A DNA stretch of 28,497 bases, taken from contig JACPHN010000247.1 of NCBI GenBank assembly GCA_016188575.1, positions 1 through 28,497 of the forward strand, in the 5' to 3' direction. This DNA is from Candidatus Schekmanbacteria bacterium (GTDB lineage Bacteria > CSSED10-310 > JACPHN01). The notes beneath the pieces are model-generated. The model was not told the DNA's origin. It was given only the letters and a program-made list of their open reading frames with translations, and did no database searches. Of the stretch, positions 7,615-15,942 are shown one piece after another. Every line of letters begins with the position of its first letter. Within the stretch, counting starts at the first letter, position 1. The translations under genes and the position numbers were made by a program.

Positions 7615-8196
7615 CCGGATATCGTTGTCGGAGAGCTCGGCGAGGGGGAGCACCCCCAGGTCGACGTGTCGATCCACGCCGTTGGTCGCGAGGGCGCCGG
7701 GCAGGCGGTCATCAAACCATCGCAAGTGGTTTCCCTCCTTGGCGGCAGCGACGATCAGGCACGTTTCGTCCTCCAGGGTCGCCTGCAGCTCCGGCATGGC
7801 GAGCTCCCGCGCGAGCTGAATGAACAGATCGATGATCACGATGCGCAGGCGCTCGGCGACGGTGAGCTCGGTCGGGGTGTCGACGCCCCAGCGAAGCGTC
7901 CACCACTGTTGGTGGTGGGGCTTGACGACGGGCTCCCAGAACAACTGGATGTGGTACCCTTCCTGCTCCTCGCACAGGTATCCGTAGACGTCGGTCGCGG
8001 CGATCTCCAGGCCGTGGCTGAGCGAGAGGATACGTTCCATGGCGAGATCGATTCGCCGGCAGATGACGACGCTTTTGACCTGACCAGCCAGGACGGAGGG
8101 CAAATGGGAGAGCACATGTTCCACCATCTCGGCACGCCAGCTCTGCCGGGGTTGAGACGCCGGATGGGGGCCAGACATCAGATCGACGACGATCAC
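7564..8196 (-). CDS. Unrecognised protein, 210 aa
   Basis: I do not recognise a family. Translation from the GTG at 8196 is supported by GGAG 8 nt upstream. The product is soluble (no signal peptide or membrane span). It opens with a hydrophobic strand and acidic residue (MIVVDLMSG), has several aromatic-rich strands (YLCEEQEGYHIQLFWEPVV, QQWWTLRWGVDTP), a helix (LRIVIIDLFIQLARELAM) and an acidic C-terminus (DIRSIDWDREFREFF). The mix of alternating strands and helices suggests a small alpha/beta domain. Codon use is like its neighbours, and the frame is kept despite an antisense overlap of 51 bp with the radical SAM gene. It stands 121 bp downstream of the next minus-strand gene and could be the last gene of that transcript. 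Confidence 0.6.
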   Translation of the reverse strand: MIVVDLMSGPHPASQPRQSWRAEMVEHVLSHLPSVLAGQVKSVVICRRIDLAMERILSLSHGLEIAATDVYGYLCEEQEGYHIQLFWEPVVKPHHQQWWTLRWGVDTPTELTVAERLRIVIIDLFIQLARELAMPELQATLEDETCLIVAAAKEGNHLRWFDDRLPGALATNGVDRHVDLGVLPLAELSDNDIRSIDWDREFREFFGTGD

Positions 8197-8317
8197 GAGA
8201 GTATCTCCAAGTTCTGCCGGGCGCGGCAGCAGGTGAGGTGCATTGGCATGGCAATTAGATCGGATCGCCCACCACGCCGGCTTGAGCGCGGCTGTGCGGT
8301 GGCGCGACTGCGACTCG

Positions 8318-9301
8318 CTACGGGCGCTCGAGAAGAAACAGCAGCAGAATCGTCTCGGCCGTGCGATGGGGACCGGGTGTGCCCTGGATGCGCCGCAGCG
8401 TGGCGGCCATCTGCCGGCGGCGGTACTCGCGGAACATCAGCCGCGGCGAGCCGATCGGCGCGAACAGGTCCTCGGCGCTGACTCCGAGGACCCCCGACAC
8501 CCACTGCCGGTCCACTGCTGCTCGTCTTTGCTCCGCCATTCGGGAGCGCAGCAGCCGGAGCTGCTCAAACGTCAATCCGAAGAGAAACTCGTCGAACGCC
8601 AGGTAGGATTCCGGATTCGAGGTCTCGCCGATGAACGCATCGATGAAGCGATCATCCGACGCCGCGGCGAGTAACCTCAGCACCTCGACGTTGCCCATCA
8701 GCGTGCCGAAATCGACGATCACGGCATTGCGCGCCTTCCAGGCCGCTTCCAGCAGCGGACAAAAGTCACCTACCTCGACACGCGGGCTATCGTCCCAGAA
8801 GTGAATGAGCCAGGTGGCCGCGCGCCTCTTCGCTGCTTCGGCGACGCCGCCGTCCAGCAAGATGCGCGTCAGGAGCTCCTCGGCAAGCAGCGTGTGGACG
8901 GACTGCGCGGCCTCCAGCCGCAAGCGATCCGCCAGGGCGGGGTCGCACGGCGGGTCCAGACCTTCAACCGCCAGTCGCGCCTCGCGCAGCACCTGTGCCT
9001 TGGCGAGCACGAAATCGCGCGCCAGCGACGCCTTGAGCGGCAGGTCGAGCTCGGTCGCGAGCGGTCCGACGCGAATCATGTGGTCGATGAGAGTATCGAC
9101 CGACCGCCGTGAGGCCACGAGCGTCGATTCCAGATACAGCGACGGACACTGATCCATTAGCGATCGCAGCGCTGTCAGGCGGCTGATGGAGCCCTGCACC
9201 ATCGCCAGTGCGAGCGGTGCGCGGGCGAGCTCCGCAAGCGTTTCCTCAACGATCAGACGCTCCGGGTCGTCCCAGGGGCTGGAGCCAGGCGACTCGCTCA
9301 T
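8318..9301 (-). CDS. Unknown helical protein coupled to the ABC1/UbiB-family gene
   Basis: 327 residues from the ATG at 9301, which overlaps the TGA of the upstream UbiB-like gene (ATGA). No known family is evident. The sequence is almost entirely predicted helix: long runs such as LAELARAPLALAMVQGSI, ARDFVLAKAQVLREARLAV, LRLEAAQSVHTLLAEELL and EQLRLLRSRMAEQRRAAV. There is no signal peptide, and the only hydrophobic stretch is the very C-terminus (TILLLFLLERP), which is too short for a span. There is no visible catalytic signature. Stop-start overlap means it is made together with the kinase-like protein and probably works with it. This is inferred from context only. Confidence 0.7.
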   Translation of the reverse strand: MSESPGSSPWDDPERLIVEETLAELARAPLALAMVQGSISRLTALRSLMDQCPSLYLESTLVASRRSVDTLIDHMIRVGPLATELDLPLKASLARDFVLAKAQVLREARLAVEGLDPPCDPALADRLRLEAAQSVHTLLAEELLTRILLDGGVAEAAKRRAATWLIHFWDDSPRVEVGDFCPLLEAAWKARNAVIVDFGTLMGNVEVLRLLAAASDDRFIDAFIGETSNPESYLAFDEFLFGLTFEQLRLLRSRMAEQRRAAVDRQWVSGVLGVSAEDLFAPIGSPRLMFREYRRRQMAATLRRIQGTPGPHRTAETILLLFLLERP

Positions 9302-10989
9302 CGTCCACGCAAGAGCAGGAACACGACCCACGTCGCGAAGAGCGCGGCGACGGCCAGGCCGGCGGCGCCGAGCACCGGCACCCCATGCCACACCGGTCCG
9401 ACGGCGCCGGCGAGGACCCACGAAGCGCCGAGCACGAGCGCCGAGGTGAGCATTCCCGCCGAAAGCTTTGTGGCCGCGCGCTCGATCGACCGCGTCAGCG
9501 GGTCGAGCCCCACGTGTATGAAGCGCACGCCCAGCCGATCCGAAAGCAGGCGGCCCAAGGCGGTGCGACCTTGCACCGGGAGGTGGTACGCCGCGTTCGT
9601 GAGCTCGTTGGCCGCTGCATAAGCGTCCTCGGCCAGGCGCACCGGGTCGAAGCGGCGAGCCATGATCTTGAGCGCAAACGGCTGGCCAAGGCGAATCAGG
9701 TCGAGGTCCGGGTCGAGCTCGCGACCAATGCCCTCGATCGTCATCAAGGCCTTCGATAAGAGCAGCATGTCCGCGGGTAGCCGCGTCTTGAACTGCATGG
9801 ACAGCTCCATCGACTTCGTCAAGAGCAGGCCAAACTGCAAATGCTTCAGCTCTCGCCCCCAGAGCGGATCGATAAAGTCGATGAGCTCGCGCTTGAAACC
9901 GGCGATGTCCGTGTCTTCCGTGAAGCACCCCAGGTCGCCGAGCCCGTGCACGACCCCGTCGTAGTCGCGCCGCAGCAGCCCGATGACGAGGCTGGCGACG
10001 GCCTCGATCCCTTTGCGATCGAGGCGACCCATCATGCCGAAATCGAGTAGCCCGATCGTCTCGGGGTTGTTGGACAGCGCCAGGACGTTGCCCGCGTGCG
10101 GGTCCGCGTGGAACAAGCCGAGGTCGAGCACTTGCTTGAGGAAGACGCGGCCGCCGAGGTAAGCCAGCTCGCTCAAGTTGTGTCCGGCGGCGCGCAGCTC
10201 GTCGAGATGGCCGAGGGGGATGCCGATCAGCTCCTGCATGGTGAAGACGCGCCGAGTGGACAGCTCCCAGTGGACCTGGGGAATGACGATCTGCCGGTCT
10301 TTGGCGAAAAAGCGGCCGAGCTGCGCGGTGTTGGACGCCTCGAGCCCGAAGTCGAGCTCCTTGCGAATCGATCGCGAAAACTCCCGCACCAGGCCCACTG
10401 GATCGTAGCGCTCCATCTCTTCGACGTAGTGTTCCAGGAGCTCCGCGAGATTTTGCAGGATGCTCAGATCCGTCTCGATTGTCCGCTCGATGCCGGGGCG
10501 CTGCACCTTGACGACGACGCGCTCGCCGGTCCACAGCCGCGCGTGGTGCACCTGGGCGATGGAAGCGCCGGCAAACCCCTCGGGCTCGAAGAACGCGAAC
10601 AGCTTGTCGACAGGGCCGCCGAGCTCGGAGGCGAGGAACGCGGAAATGTCCGTAAACGAGGTGGCCGGCACCTTGTCCTTGAGCTTGGCCAGCTCGGCGA
10701 CAAAGTCGGCGGGGACGATATCCGAGCGCGTGGCGAGGATTTGGCCGAGCTTGATAAACGTCGGCCCGAGCTCTTCGAAAGCGAGCCGCAGACGTTCCGC
10801 GGCAGTTTGGGGGCGACGCTCCGCCTTGACGCGTCGGGCCCTGAGCTCCAGGCGGCCGAGCGGCAGGATCGTGTGCAGGTTGAGCTGGGCGATAAGCTGG
10901 CCAAACCCGTGCTTGGCGAACACACTTGCGATGTGCTGCAGCCTGCCCAGGTTCCGGTAACCACGGTAAATGCGCTCCAGAGGTAACAC
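9298..10989 (-). CDS. ABC1/UbiB (AarF) family atypical kinase-like protein
   Basis: 563 residues from the GTG at 10989, chosen because family similarity begins immediately (LPLERIYRGYRNLGRLQHIA) and AGGA lies 9 nt upstream. Family hallmarks in order: the KxGQ motif (FIKLGQILATRSDIVP), the Ala-rich loop variant (GASIAQVHHA), the invariant-lysine strand (VVVKVQRPGIE), the acidic motif (RKELDFGLEASN), the catalytic-loop-like FHADPHAGN, and the metal-binding DFG (LLDFGMMG). Two C-terminal membrane helices follow (LTSALVLGASWVLAGAV and the last 25 residues), as in UbiB/ADCK proteins. Members bind nucleotide and support ubiquinone or other isoprenoid-lipid metabolism; ordinary protein kinase activity is not typical. 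The neighbours fit this: a prenyl synthase gene diverges from it, and an unknown gene is coupled downstream. Confidence 0.9.
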   Translation of the reverse strand: MLPLERIYRGYRNLGRLQHIASVFAKHGFGQLIAQLNLHTILPLGRLELRARRVKAERRPQTAAERLRLAFEELGPTFIKLGQILATRSDIVPADFVAELAKLKDKVPATSFTDISAFLASELGGPVDKLFAFFEPEGFAGASIAQVHHARLWTGERVVVKVQRPGIERTIETDLSILQNLAELLEHYVEEMERYDPVGLVREFSRSIRKELDFGLEASNTAQLGRFFAKDRQIVIPQVHWELSTRRVFTMQELIGIPLGHLDELRAAGHNLSELAYLGGRVFLKQVLDLGLFHADPHAGNVLALSNNPETIGLLDFGMMGRLDRKGIEAVASLVIGLLRRDYDGVVHGLGDLGCFTEDTDIAGFKRELIDFIDPLWGRELKHLQFGLLLTKSMELSMQFKTRLPADMLLLSKALMTIEGIGRELDPDLDLIRLGQPFALKIMARRFDPVRLAEDAYAAANELTNAAYHLPVQGRTALGRLLSDRLGVRFIHVGLDPLTRSIERAATKLSAGMLTSALVLGASWVLAGAVGPVWHGVPVLGAAGLAVAALFATWVVFLLLRGR

Positions 10990-10997
10990 GCCGGCGA

Positions 10998-11026
10998 ATC
11001 CTACCGCAAAGGCCGGGCTTTGACAA
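10998..11026 (-). promoter_or_regulatory. Possible promoter of the ABC1/UbiB-like operon
   Basis: Minus strand: TTGTCA (11021-11026), 17-bp spacer, TAGGAT (10998-11003). Five of six and four of six consensus positions match with ideal spacing. If used, transcription would start about 2 nt before the GTG at 10989, giving a near-leaderless mRNA. The same TAGGA could instead be the ribosome-binding site, in which case the promoter lies further upstream. Confidence 0.3.
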
Positions 11027-11090
11027 GACGGATCGGCGCCCTGAATGGCGAGGTTTCCGAGCGGCTTACGAAGGGCTGATGCCCCTGTGC

Positions 11091-11132
11091 TTCCCTTCTC
11101 CCGCTCGCGGGGAGAGCTCGGATCAGGTGAGG
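11091..11132. repeat. REP-like palindromic element
   Basis: A short hairpin, CTCCCGC-TC-GCGGGGAG with one bulge (11098-11114), preceded by CCCTT and followed by GATCAGGTGAGG. It looks like the small dispersed palindromes with a GC stem and a GTGAGG tail found between genes in many proteobacteria. It lies between two divergent genes, so it cannot be a shared terminator. A related but more degenerate element is present at 24249-24331. Confidence 0.45.
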
Positions 11133-11225
11133 TGGCTCCCAATCTGCGCGCATCGGCTGTAACGTGAGCTTGGAAATGAGTGACCGAGGCGGTCGCACCG
11201 AGTACGGGAAATGGAGGGCTTGGGA

Positions 11226-12386
11226 ATGAGCGCGCCGCTCGAACCTGCAGGAGTGGCCCCCGTCGGCGCCGGGCTCGAGGCGCTGGCCGCGTGGACGCGA
11301 GACGCGGTCGCGGCGGAGTTGGCGCGACACTTGCCGCGGAACCCGCCGGCGTCGTGGGTTGCGGAGACGATTGGGGAGCGGTTTCTACCGGTCGACCTGG
11401 AGGCCGTGCGCAGGACGGTCGCCGAACCGATCTGGGAGTTTCTCGACCGGGGGGGCAAGCGCTGGCGTCCGATGTTGATGGTTCTGGCGTGCGCCGCTGC
11501 CGGCGGTCGACCCGACTGGGCACGCGGCTTCCTGCTGGTTCCGGAGATGCTGCACAACGGCACGCTGATGGTGGATGATGTCGAGGACGGCTCGCAGCAG
11601 CGCCGCGGGCAACCGGCGGCGCACGTGCTTCACGGCATGGACGTCGCGCTGAACGCGGCAAATCTGATGTATTTCCTGCCGATGATCGTCGCCGGCCGCG
11701 CGGTCGAGCAGCTACCTCACGGCACCGCGGCGCTGCAGTGTGCGGTGTTGCAGCGGATCTCGCAGGAAATGCTGCGCGTGCACTTCGGACAGGCGCAGGA
11801 CATCGCCTGGCACGCCAAGCCGGGCGCTGGCGCGACGGCAACCGAGCGCTCCGGCGCCGCCGAGATGGACGCGAAGATAGCGGTCTCCGAGGCGGTCTAC
11901 CTGCGCATGTGCGCGCTCAAGACCGGCTCGCTCGCCCGCCTCGCCATGGCGCTCGGGGCGCTCGTCGGTCAGGCCGAAGCGGACACGGTCGAGGCGCTCG
12001 CGGAGCTCGGCGAGGTCATGGGCGTCGCCTTTCAGATTCAGGACGATCTGCTCAACCTGAGCGCCGCGCCGCAGCTCGGAAAAACCTTCGGGGACGACAT
12101 TGCCGAAGGCAAGCTCTCGTTGCCGGTGATCCACGCCCTGCGCGCGCTCCCCGAAAGCCGGCGCCAGCGCCTCCTCAACATCCTGGCCATGTGTCCCACG
12201 CCCGCGGACGCGATTGCCGAGGCGGTGGACTCGATCACTGCCAGCGGTGCCCAGCAGACTGCGGCGCGGGTCGCCCGGGAGCTCGTCGCGGCGGCCTGGT
12301 CCCGCGTTCGCCAGCTCCTGCCCGAGAGCCCGGCGCGCGACCGCATTGCGGAGCTGGCCGCCTTTCTAGTTGAGCGCAGCTACTGA
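11226..12386 (+). CDS. Polyprenyl synthetase, GGPP-synthase-like
   Basis: 386 residues from the ATG at 11226, chosen over the ATG at 11211 because GGAGGG lies 7 nt upstream. It condenses isopentenyl diphosphate with allylic diphosphates. Visible motifs: GGKRWRP near residue 80, first Asp-rich motif DDVED (117-121) followed by GSQQRRGQPAAH, and second motif DDLLN (273-277) with GKTFGDDIAEGKLSLPVIHAL. The stretch HNGTLMVDDVED, RRGxPxAH and NAANLMYFL reads more like the eukaryote-type (class III) GGPP synthases than like bacterial IspA or IspB. A Gly/Thr pair at positions -5/-4 to the first motif leaves room for a longer product. Product length cannot be fixed by eye. It diverges from the UbiB-like gene, pointing to a shared isoprenoid-lipid role. 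Confidence 0.88.
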   Translation: MSAPLEPAGVAPVGAGLEALAAWTRDAVAAELARHLPRNPPASWVAETIGERFLPVDLEAVRRTVAEPIWEFLDRGGKRWRPMLMVLACAAAGGRPDWARGFLLVPEMLHNGTLMVDDVEDGSQQRRGQPAAHVLHGMDVALNAANLMYFLPMIVAGRAVEQLPHGTAALQCAVLQRISQEMLRVHFGQAQDIAWHAKPGAGATATERSGAAEMDAKIAVSEAVYLRMCALKTGSLARLAMALGALVGQAEADTVEALAELGEVMGVAFQIQDDLLNLSAAPQLGKTFGDDIAEGKLSLPVIHALRALPESRRQRLLNILAMCPTPADAIAEAVDSITASGAQQTAARVARELVAAAWSRVRQLLPESPARDRIAELAAFLVERSY

Positions 12387-12421
12387 CCGGGAGCGGCGGT
12401 GGCGAGGAAGCCGGCCTGGTT

Positions 12422-12439
12422 CCCCGTTTCATCTCGGGG
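12422..12439. terminator. Small hairpin between convergent genes
   Basis: CCCCG (12422-12426), 8-nt loop, CGGGG (12435-12439). It lies between the prenyl synthase stop (12386) and the stop of the opposing MBL gene (12429-12431, inside the loop). No T-tract follows on either strand, so it would be at best a weak bidirectional terminator. Confidence 0.25.
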
Positions 12440-13337
12440 TAGGCTCGCCACTGGCGGGCGGCCATTCAGCGATGAGCCGCGCCGCAAGACGTTCCAGGTC
12501 GCCGAGCGACTGGTCCAGGGCCGCGGCCAGGCCGTCGTGCCAGGCGCGCAGGTCAAACACCGCGCCTAGCTCGGCGCGCGCCTCGCTTTCAAGGCGTGAC
12601 AGGAGCACCGCTTTCAGATTCCAGCCATGGCGGTCCGCCGCGATATCGTCGGCGAAACTGAGCGCCTTTCCGGCGGCGACCGCGGCGACGTAGTCGCCCG
12701 TGGCGTCGATCAGAGCGCGGTCGACGCACCCCGCGTGCGACGTCAGAATCGCGCTCGGCTCCAGGCGGCGATAGCGCTCGAGCGTCTCCAGGTAGCCGTC
12801 GAGGAGATGCGTCTGCAGATACGGGAGCGGCCGCTCCAGGTTGTCCGCCGCGAACAGGATGCCGTCGCGGCGATCGAACAGTGACGAGCTGTCGGGCGTG
12901 TGGCCCGGCGTGTGCAAGAGCTCCACATCGTCTCCGGGAAAGCTCAGGCGTGTGTCGAAGACCAGATTGGGAAGGCAACGCGTCACCGGGCCCGCGGCGC
13001 AGTGCCCATAGGCGCGCAGCGCCGCCTCCCACTCGACGTCGCTCGCGAGCGTCTCGTAGCATCTGGACTGAGCCATGATCACTGCACCGGGAAAGGCGCA
13101 GTTGCCCCACACATGGTCAAAGTCGTAGTGCGTGTTGAAGACCATCAGCTCCGCGGCGCACGCGGAACGGAGACGCGGCAGGATCGCCTCCATCGAACGT
13201 GGGCCGACGTGCGTGTCGCACAGGAGCAAGCGGTCGCGCAGCGCCGTACTGTACACGCTCGTGGGACACGAGAAAGGGGAATCGCCCGGCTCGAACGTGA
13301 TCAGAGTGCCGCGGCTCCCCACCGGCTCGTATTTCAA
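12429..13337 (-). CDS. Metallo-beta-lactamase-fold hydrolase with HxDxDH motif
   Basis: 302 residues, ATG at 13337 overlapping the stop of the hybrid kinase gene (ATGA). Metal-site positions of the MBL fold are all present: His70-Tyr-Asp72-Phe-Asp74-His75 (NTHYDFDHVWGN), His146 in HTPGHTPDSSSLF, Asp165 in FAADNLE, and His201 in TSHAG. The second His of the usual HxHxDH is Asp72. An acidic residue at this position occurs in the FprA/flavo-diiron branch (HxExDH), so metal choice may differ from the usual dizinc enzymes, though hydrolase-like relatives with HYDxDH also exist. No signal peptide. A C-terminal helical extension (about residues 230-302) may be a dimer or partner surface. The substrate is unknown. 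The coupling suggests that the kinase and this protein act in one signalling unit. Confidence 0.85.
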   Translation of the reverse strand: MKYEPVGSRGTLITFEPGDSPFSCPTSVYSTALRDRLLLCDTHVGPRSMEAILPRLRSACAAELMVFNTHYDFDHVWGNCAFPGAVIMAQSRCYETLASDVEWEAALRAYGHCAAGPVTRCLPNLVFDTRLSFPGDDVELLHTPGHTPDSSSLFDRRDGILFAADNLERPLPYLQTHLLDGYLETLERYRRLEPSAILTSHAGCVDRALIDATGDYVAAVAAGKALSFADDIAADRHGWNLKAVLLSRLESEARAELGAVFDLRAWHDGLAAALDQSLGDLERLAARLIAEWPPASGEPTPR

Positions 13338-15670
13338 CGCTCGATCACCTCCGCACGTCTCACCGCTGGCTGCATCGCCAGGAGCGCTTTTAGTTTCTCC
13401 GGATCGCCCGGCTTGACCAGATGATCGTCGAAGCCGAGCTCCTTGGACCGCCGGCGATACGATTCCTGGCCGTACCCGGTCATGGCGACCAGCCGCACAT
13501 CTTTGCAGCGCTGGTGCGCACGCAGGCGCCGGGCGATTTCGTAGCCATCTACGTCCGGAAGGCCGATATCCAGAAGCACCAGATCCGGTGAAAACGCGAA
13601 TGCAGCCGCCAACGCGGGCCCGGCAGCGTATGCCACCTGCACGTCATGCCCCGACCTGCGGACCAGCGTCGCGAGAGAATCAGCGAAATCGACGTTGTCA
13701 TCGACGACGAGCACGCGCAAGGCCTGCGCGGGCCGCGCGGCCACTTCGGTGGGCAGCGGCTGGCCCGGTTGCTCAGGCGACTTCAGCACCGGAAGGTAGA
13801 TCGTAAACTCGCTGCCGCGCTGCAAGCCATCGCTTTGCGCCTGGATCCTTCCGCGGTGCATCTCGACAAGCCGATGCACGATGGTAAGACCGATGCCCAA
13901 GCCGCCTTGTGAGCGATCCGGTGCCCGAGCTGCCTGGGTGAACAGGTCGAAGACGCGCGGCAGCAGCTCCGGAGCAATACCGATACCCGCGTCCCGTACG
14001 CGCAGAATCGCCTCCTCATCCCGCTGTTCGACGCAAAGCGAGATGTGACCGCCCGGCTCCGTGTACTTTGCGGCGTTGCTGAGCAGGTTCACCACCACCT
14101 GTTCCATACGGGCGGCGTCGGCGAATACCCAGATCGGTTCCCGCGGCAACGATACCGCCAGCTCATGCTTGTGACGCTCGATGATGGGGTTGACCGTTTG
14201 CACCGCGAGCTTCGCGATGCCGCACAAGTCCACGCGTTCCTGGAAAAGCTCGACCTTACCCGTGGTAATGCGGGAGACTTCCATCAGATCATCGATGAGC
14301 CGTGCCAATTGCCCGGCTTGACGCGCGATAATGGCGGTAGCCTGCTTGCGGATCGGATTATCGTCCCCTTCATCACGCAGGAGATGGGCGGCGGTAAGGA
14401 TGGGAGCAAGAGGGTTGCGGAGCTCATGCGAGAGCATCGCCAGGAACTCGTCCTTGCGGCGGTTGAGGTCCGCGAGCTCCGCGGTCCGTTCAAGCGCTTC
14501 TTTTTCCAGGCGGACGCGATCGGTGATATCGCGAATGTTGCACTGGATCACAGATTGGTTGTCCACCATGTAGACGTTGCTGACGAATTCGACATCGGCG
14601 CGCTTCCCGCCTTTGGTCTGGAGCGGCAAGTGCTCGTAACGGACATAACCCTTCTCTTGCAGGATTTTGAACGCTTCTTGGCATGCCGCAATATCAGCGA
14701 ACAGGCCGATGTGCCAGAGCTGTTTGCCGATCAGATCCTGCTTCGAGTATTCCAGCATCGCCATGATGTATGGGCTGGCGTCGAAGATACGGCCTGTCGC
14801 GCCGTCGAGGATGAGAATGCCGACCTCTGCCGCCTCGAAAAGCCGCCGATACCGGGTCTCGGATTCTGCCAGGGTCTGAGCCATCCTGCGACGTTCCGTC
14901 ATGTCCTCGATGGCGAGGAGGATCAGAGGCGCCCCATCGTCCGACGCGAGGAAGCAGCGGGCATTGAGCCGCATGACCTTGCGCCCGATGGTCGGAAAGT
15001 CGTGTGCCACCTCGAAGTCGCAGATGGCACCCTGACCGTGCAGAACGTCTCCGAGCAGCGTTCGCAACGCGGGGATGTCCCACTGGCGATTACCCAGGTC
15101 GTAGATGTGCCGGCCCTCGGTGTCTTCTTTCTGGACCTGGAAATACGCGTAGAAAGATCGATTCGCGGTTTTCACTCGCAAGTCGTCGGTGAGCACCACA
15201 AACGGCTCGCGGAGGGTCGCAATGATGGTCTCGGCGTAGCTCAGGGCGCGCTGTGTGGTCTGCTCCTGGCGCCGGCGCTCCGTGATATCGCGGAACACGA
15301 GCACCACGCCCGTGACGGTCCCGTTTTCATCGCGAATCGGGGCAGCGCTGTCGTCGATAGAATGTTGCGTGCCGTTCTTGGCGATCAGCAGTGTATGATT
15401 CGCCAGCCCGACAACGTGGCCTTCGCGCAGGGCTCGGACGGCGGGGTTCTCGACGGGGCGGCGCGTTTCTTCGTGGACGATCTTGAACACCGTTTCCAGA
15501 GGAACGCCTGCGGCCTCCTGCTGAGACCAACCCGTCAACGCCTGTGCGGCGGGATTCAGAAAACTGACGCGGCCTCTGTTATTCGTAGTGATAACCGCAT
15601 CGGCCACGCTGGCGAGGGTTGCACGCAGCCACTCTGGTTGTTCGTGCAGTGAATCTTCGGCTGGTGACAT
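13334..15670 (-). CDS. Hybrid sensor histidine kinase, PAS-PAS-PAS-HisKA-HATPase-REC
   Basis: 778 residues from the ATG at 15670, chosen because GGAGG lies 7 nt upstream; the open frame reaches an ATG at 15766 that has no ribosome site. No membrane span, so a cytosolic sensor. PAS1, about 15-140 (VADAVITTNNRGRVSFLNPAA ... RDITERRR); PAS2, about 145-265 (EPFVVLTDDLRVKTANRSF, ending IEDMTERRR); PAS3, about 270-395 (GILILDGATGRIFDASPY, ending RDITDRVR). HisKA has the phospho-acceptor His415 in LSHELRNPLAP. HATPase has the N box (VVNLLSNAAKYTE), G1 (RDAGIGIAPEL) and G2 (GGLGIGLTIVH). The C-terminal receiver has acceptor Asp701 (LVLLDIGLPD) and the conserved Lys in HLVKPGDPEKL. No DNA-binding output is attached; the MBL protein downstream is the only coupled gene. 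The signal is unknown. Confidence 0.93.
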   Translation of the reverse strand: MSPAEDSLHEQPEWLRATLASVADAVITTNNRGRVSFLNPAAQALTGWSQQEAAGVPLETVFKIVHEETRRPVENPAVRALREGHVVGLANHTLLIAKNGTQHSIDDSAAPIRDENGTVTGVVLVFRDITERRRQEQTTQRALSYAETIIATLREPFVVLTDDLRVKTANRSFYAYFQVQKEDTEGRHIYDLGNRQWDIPALRTLLGDVLHGQGAICDFEVAHDFPTIGRKVMRLNARCFLASDDGAPLILLAIEDMTERRRMAQTLAESETRYRRLFEAAEVGILILDGATGRIFDASPYIMAMLEYSKQDLIGKQLWHIGLFADIAACQEAFKILQEKGYVRYEHLPLQTKGGKRADVEFVSNVYMVDNQSVIQCNIRDITDRVRLEKEALERTAELADLNRRKDEFLAMLSHELRNPLAPILTAAHLLRDEGDDNPIRKQATAIIARQAGQLARLIDDLMEVSRITTGKVELFQERVDLCGIAKLAVQTVNPIIERHKHELAVSLPREPIWVFADAARMEQVVVNLLSNAAKYTEPGGHISLCVEQRDEEAILRVRDAGIGIAPELLPRVFDLFTQAARAPDRSQGGLGIGLTIVHRLVEMHRGRIQAQSDGLQRGSEFTIYLPVLKSPEQPGQPLPTEVAARPAQALRVLVVDDNVDFADSLATLVRRSGHDVQVAYAAGPALAAAFAFSPDLVLLDIGLPDVDGYEIARRLRAHQRCKDVRLVAMTGYGQESYRRRSKELGFDDHLVKPGDPEKLKALLAMQPAVRRAEVIER

Positions 15671-15896
15671 CGCCGTGCCTCCGGGTATTGCCTGACCGGG
15701 CTTCGCAGGATCTTGTGGAAGACCCTTGAAAAACCCGCTCTTGCAGGGACCTTCGCGCGCTGACATGGTGCCGAAAAAATGCCCTCTTTACGATCTTGCC
15801 ACCGCTTTGGCCTTGGGCCCTGTCCTTGGTGCGGAAAGTGCTCTGCTGTTTTCTTTGTTTTGACGATATCATGGTGCGGAGCAGGAAGCAACGGCG

Positions 15897-15936
15897 CCGA
15901 CAACGGCGGGGTGCGGCAGCCAACCACCGTTGTCGG
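15897..15936. repeat. Inverted repeat, 10-bp perfect arms
   Basis: CCGACAACGG (15897-15906) and CCGTTGTCGG (15927-15936) are perfect complements around a 20-nt centre. There is no T-tract, and it is about 200 bp upstream of the repeat-protein start, so it is more likely a pair of operator half-sites or a cruciform than a terminator. Confidence 0.6.
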
Positions 15937-15942
15937 TCGGCC

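Noticed and set aside
8214-8229. Hairpin CTGCCG-GGCG-CGGCAG as a terminator of the 8318-10989 operon
   Set aside because: The stem is only 6 bp, no T-tract follows on the minus strand, and a gene starts 18 nt further on.
9302-11026. Minus-strand open frame upstream of the 327-aa protein
   Set aside because: It is a shifted frame of the UbiB-like gene; the real start is the ATG at 9301 in the ATGA overlap.
10990-11841. N-terminal extension of the UbiB-like frame
   Set aside because: It crosses the divergent prenyl synthase gene and is Arg/Pro/Ser-rich. Family similarity begins at the GTG at 10989.
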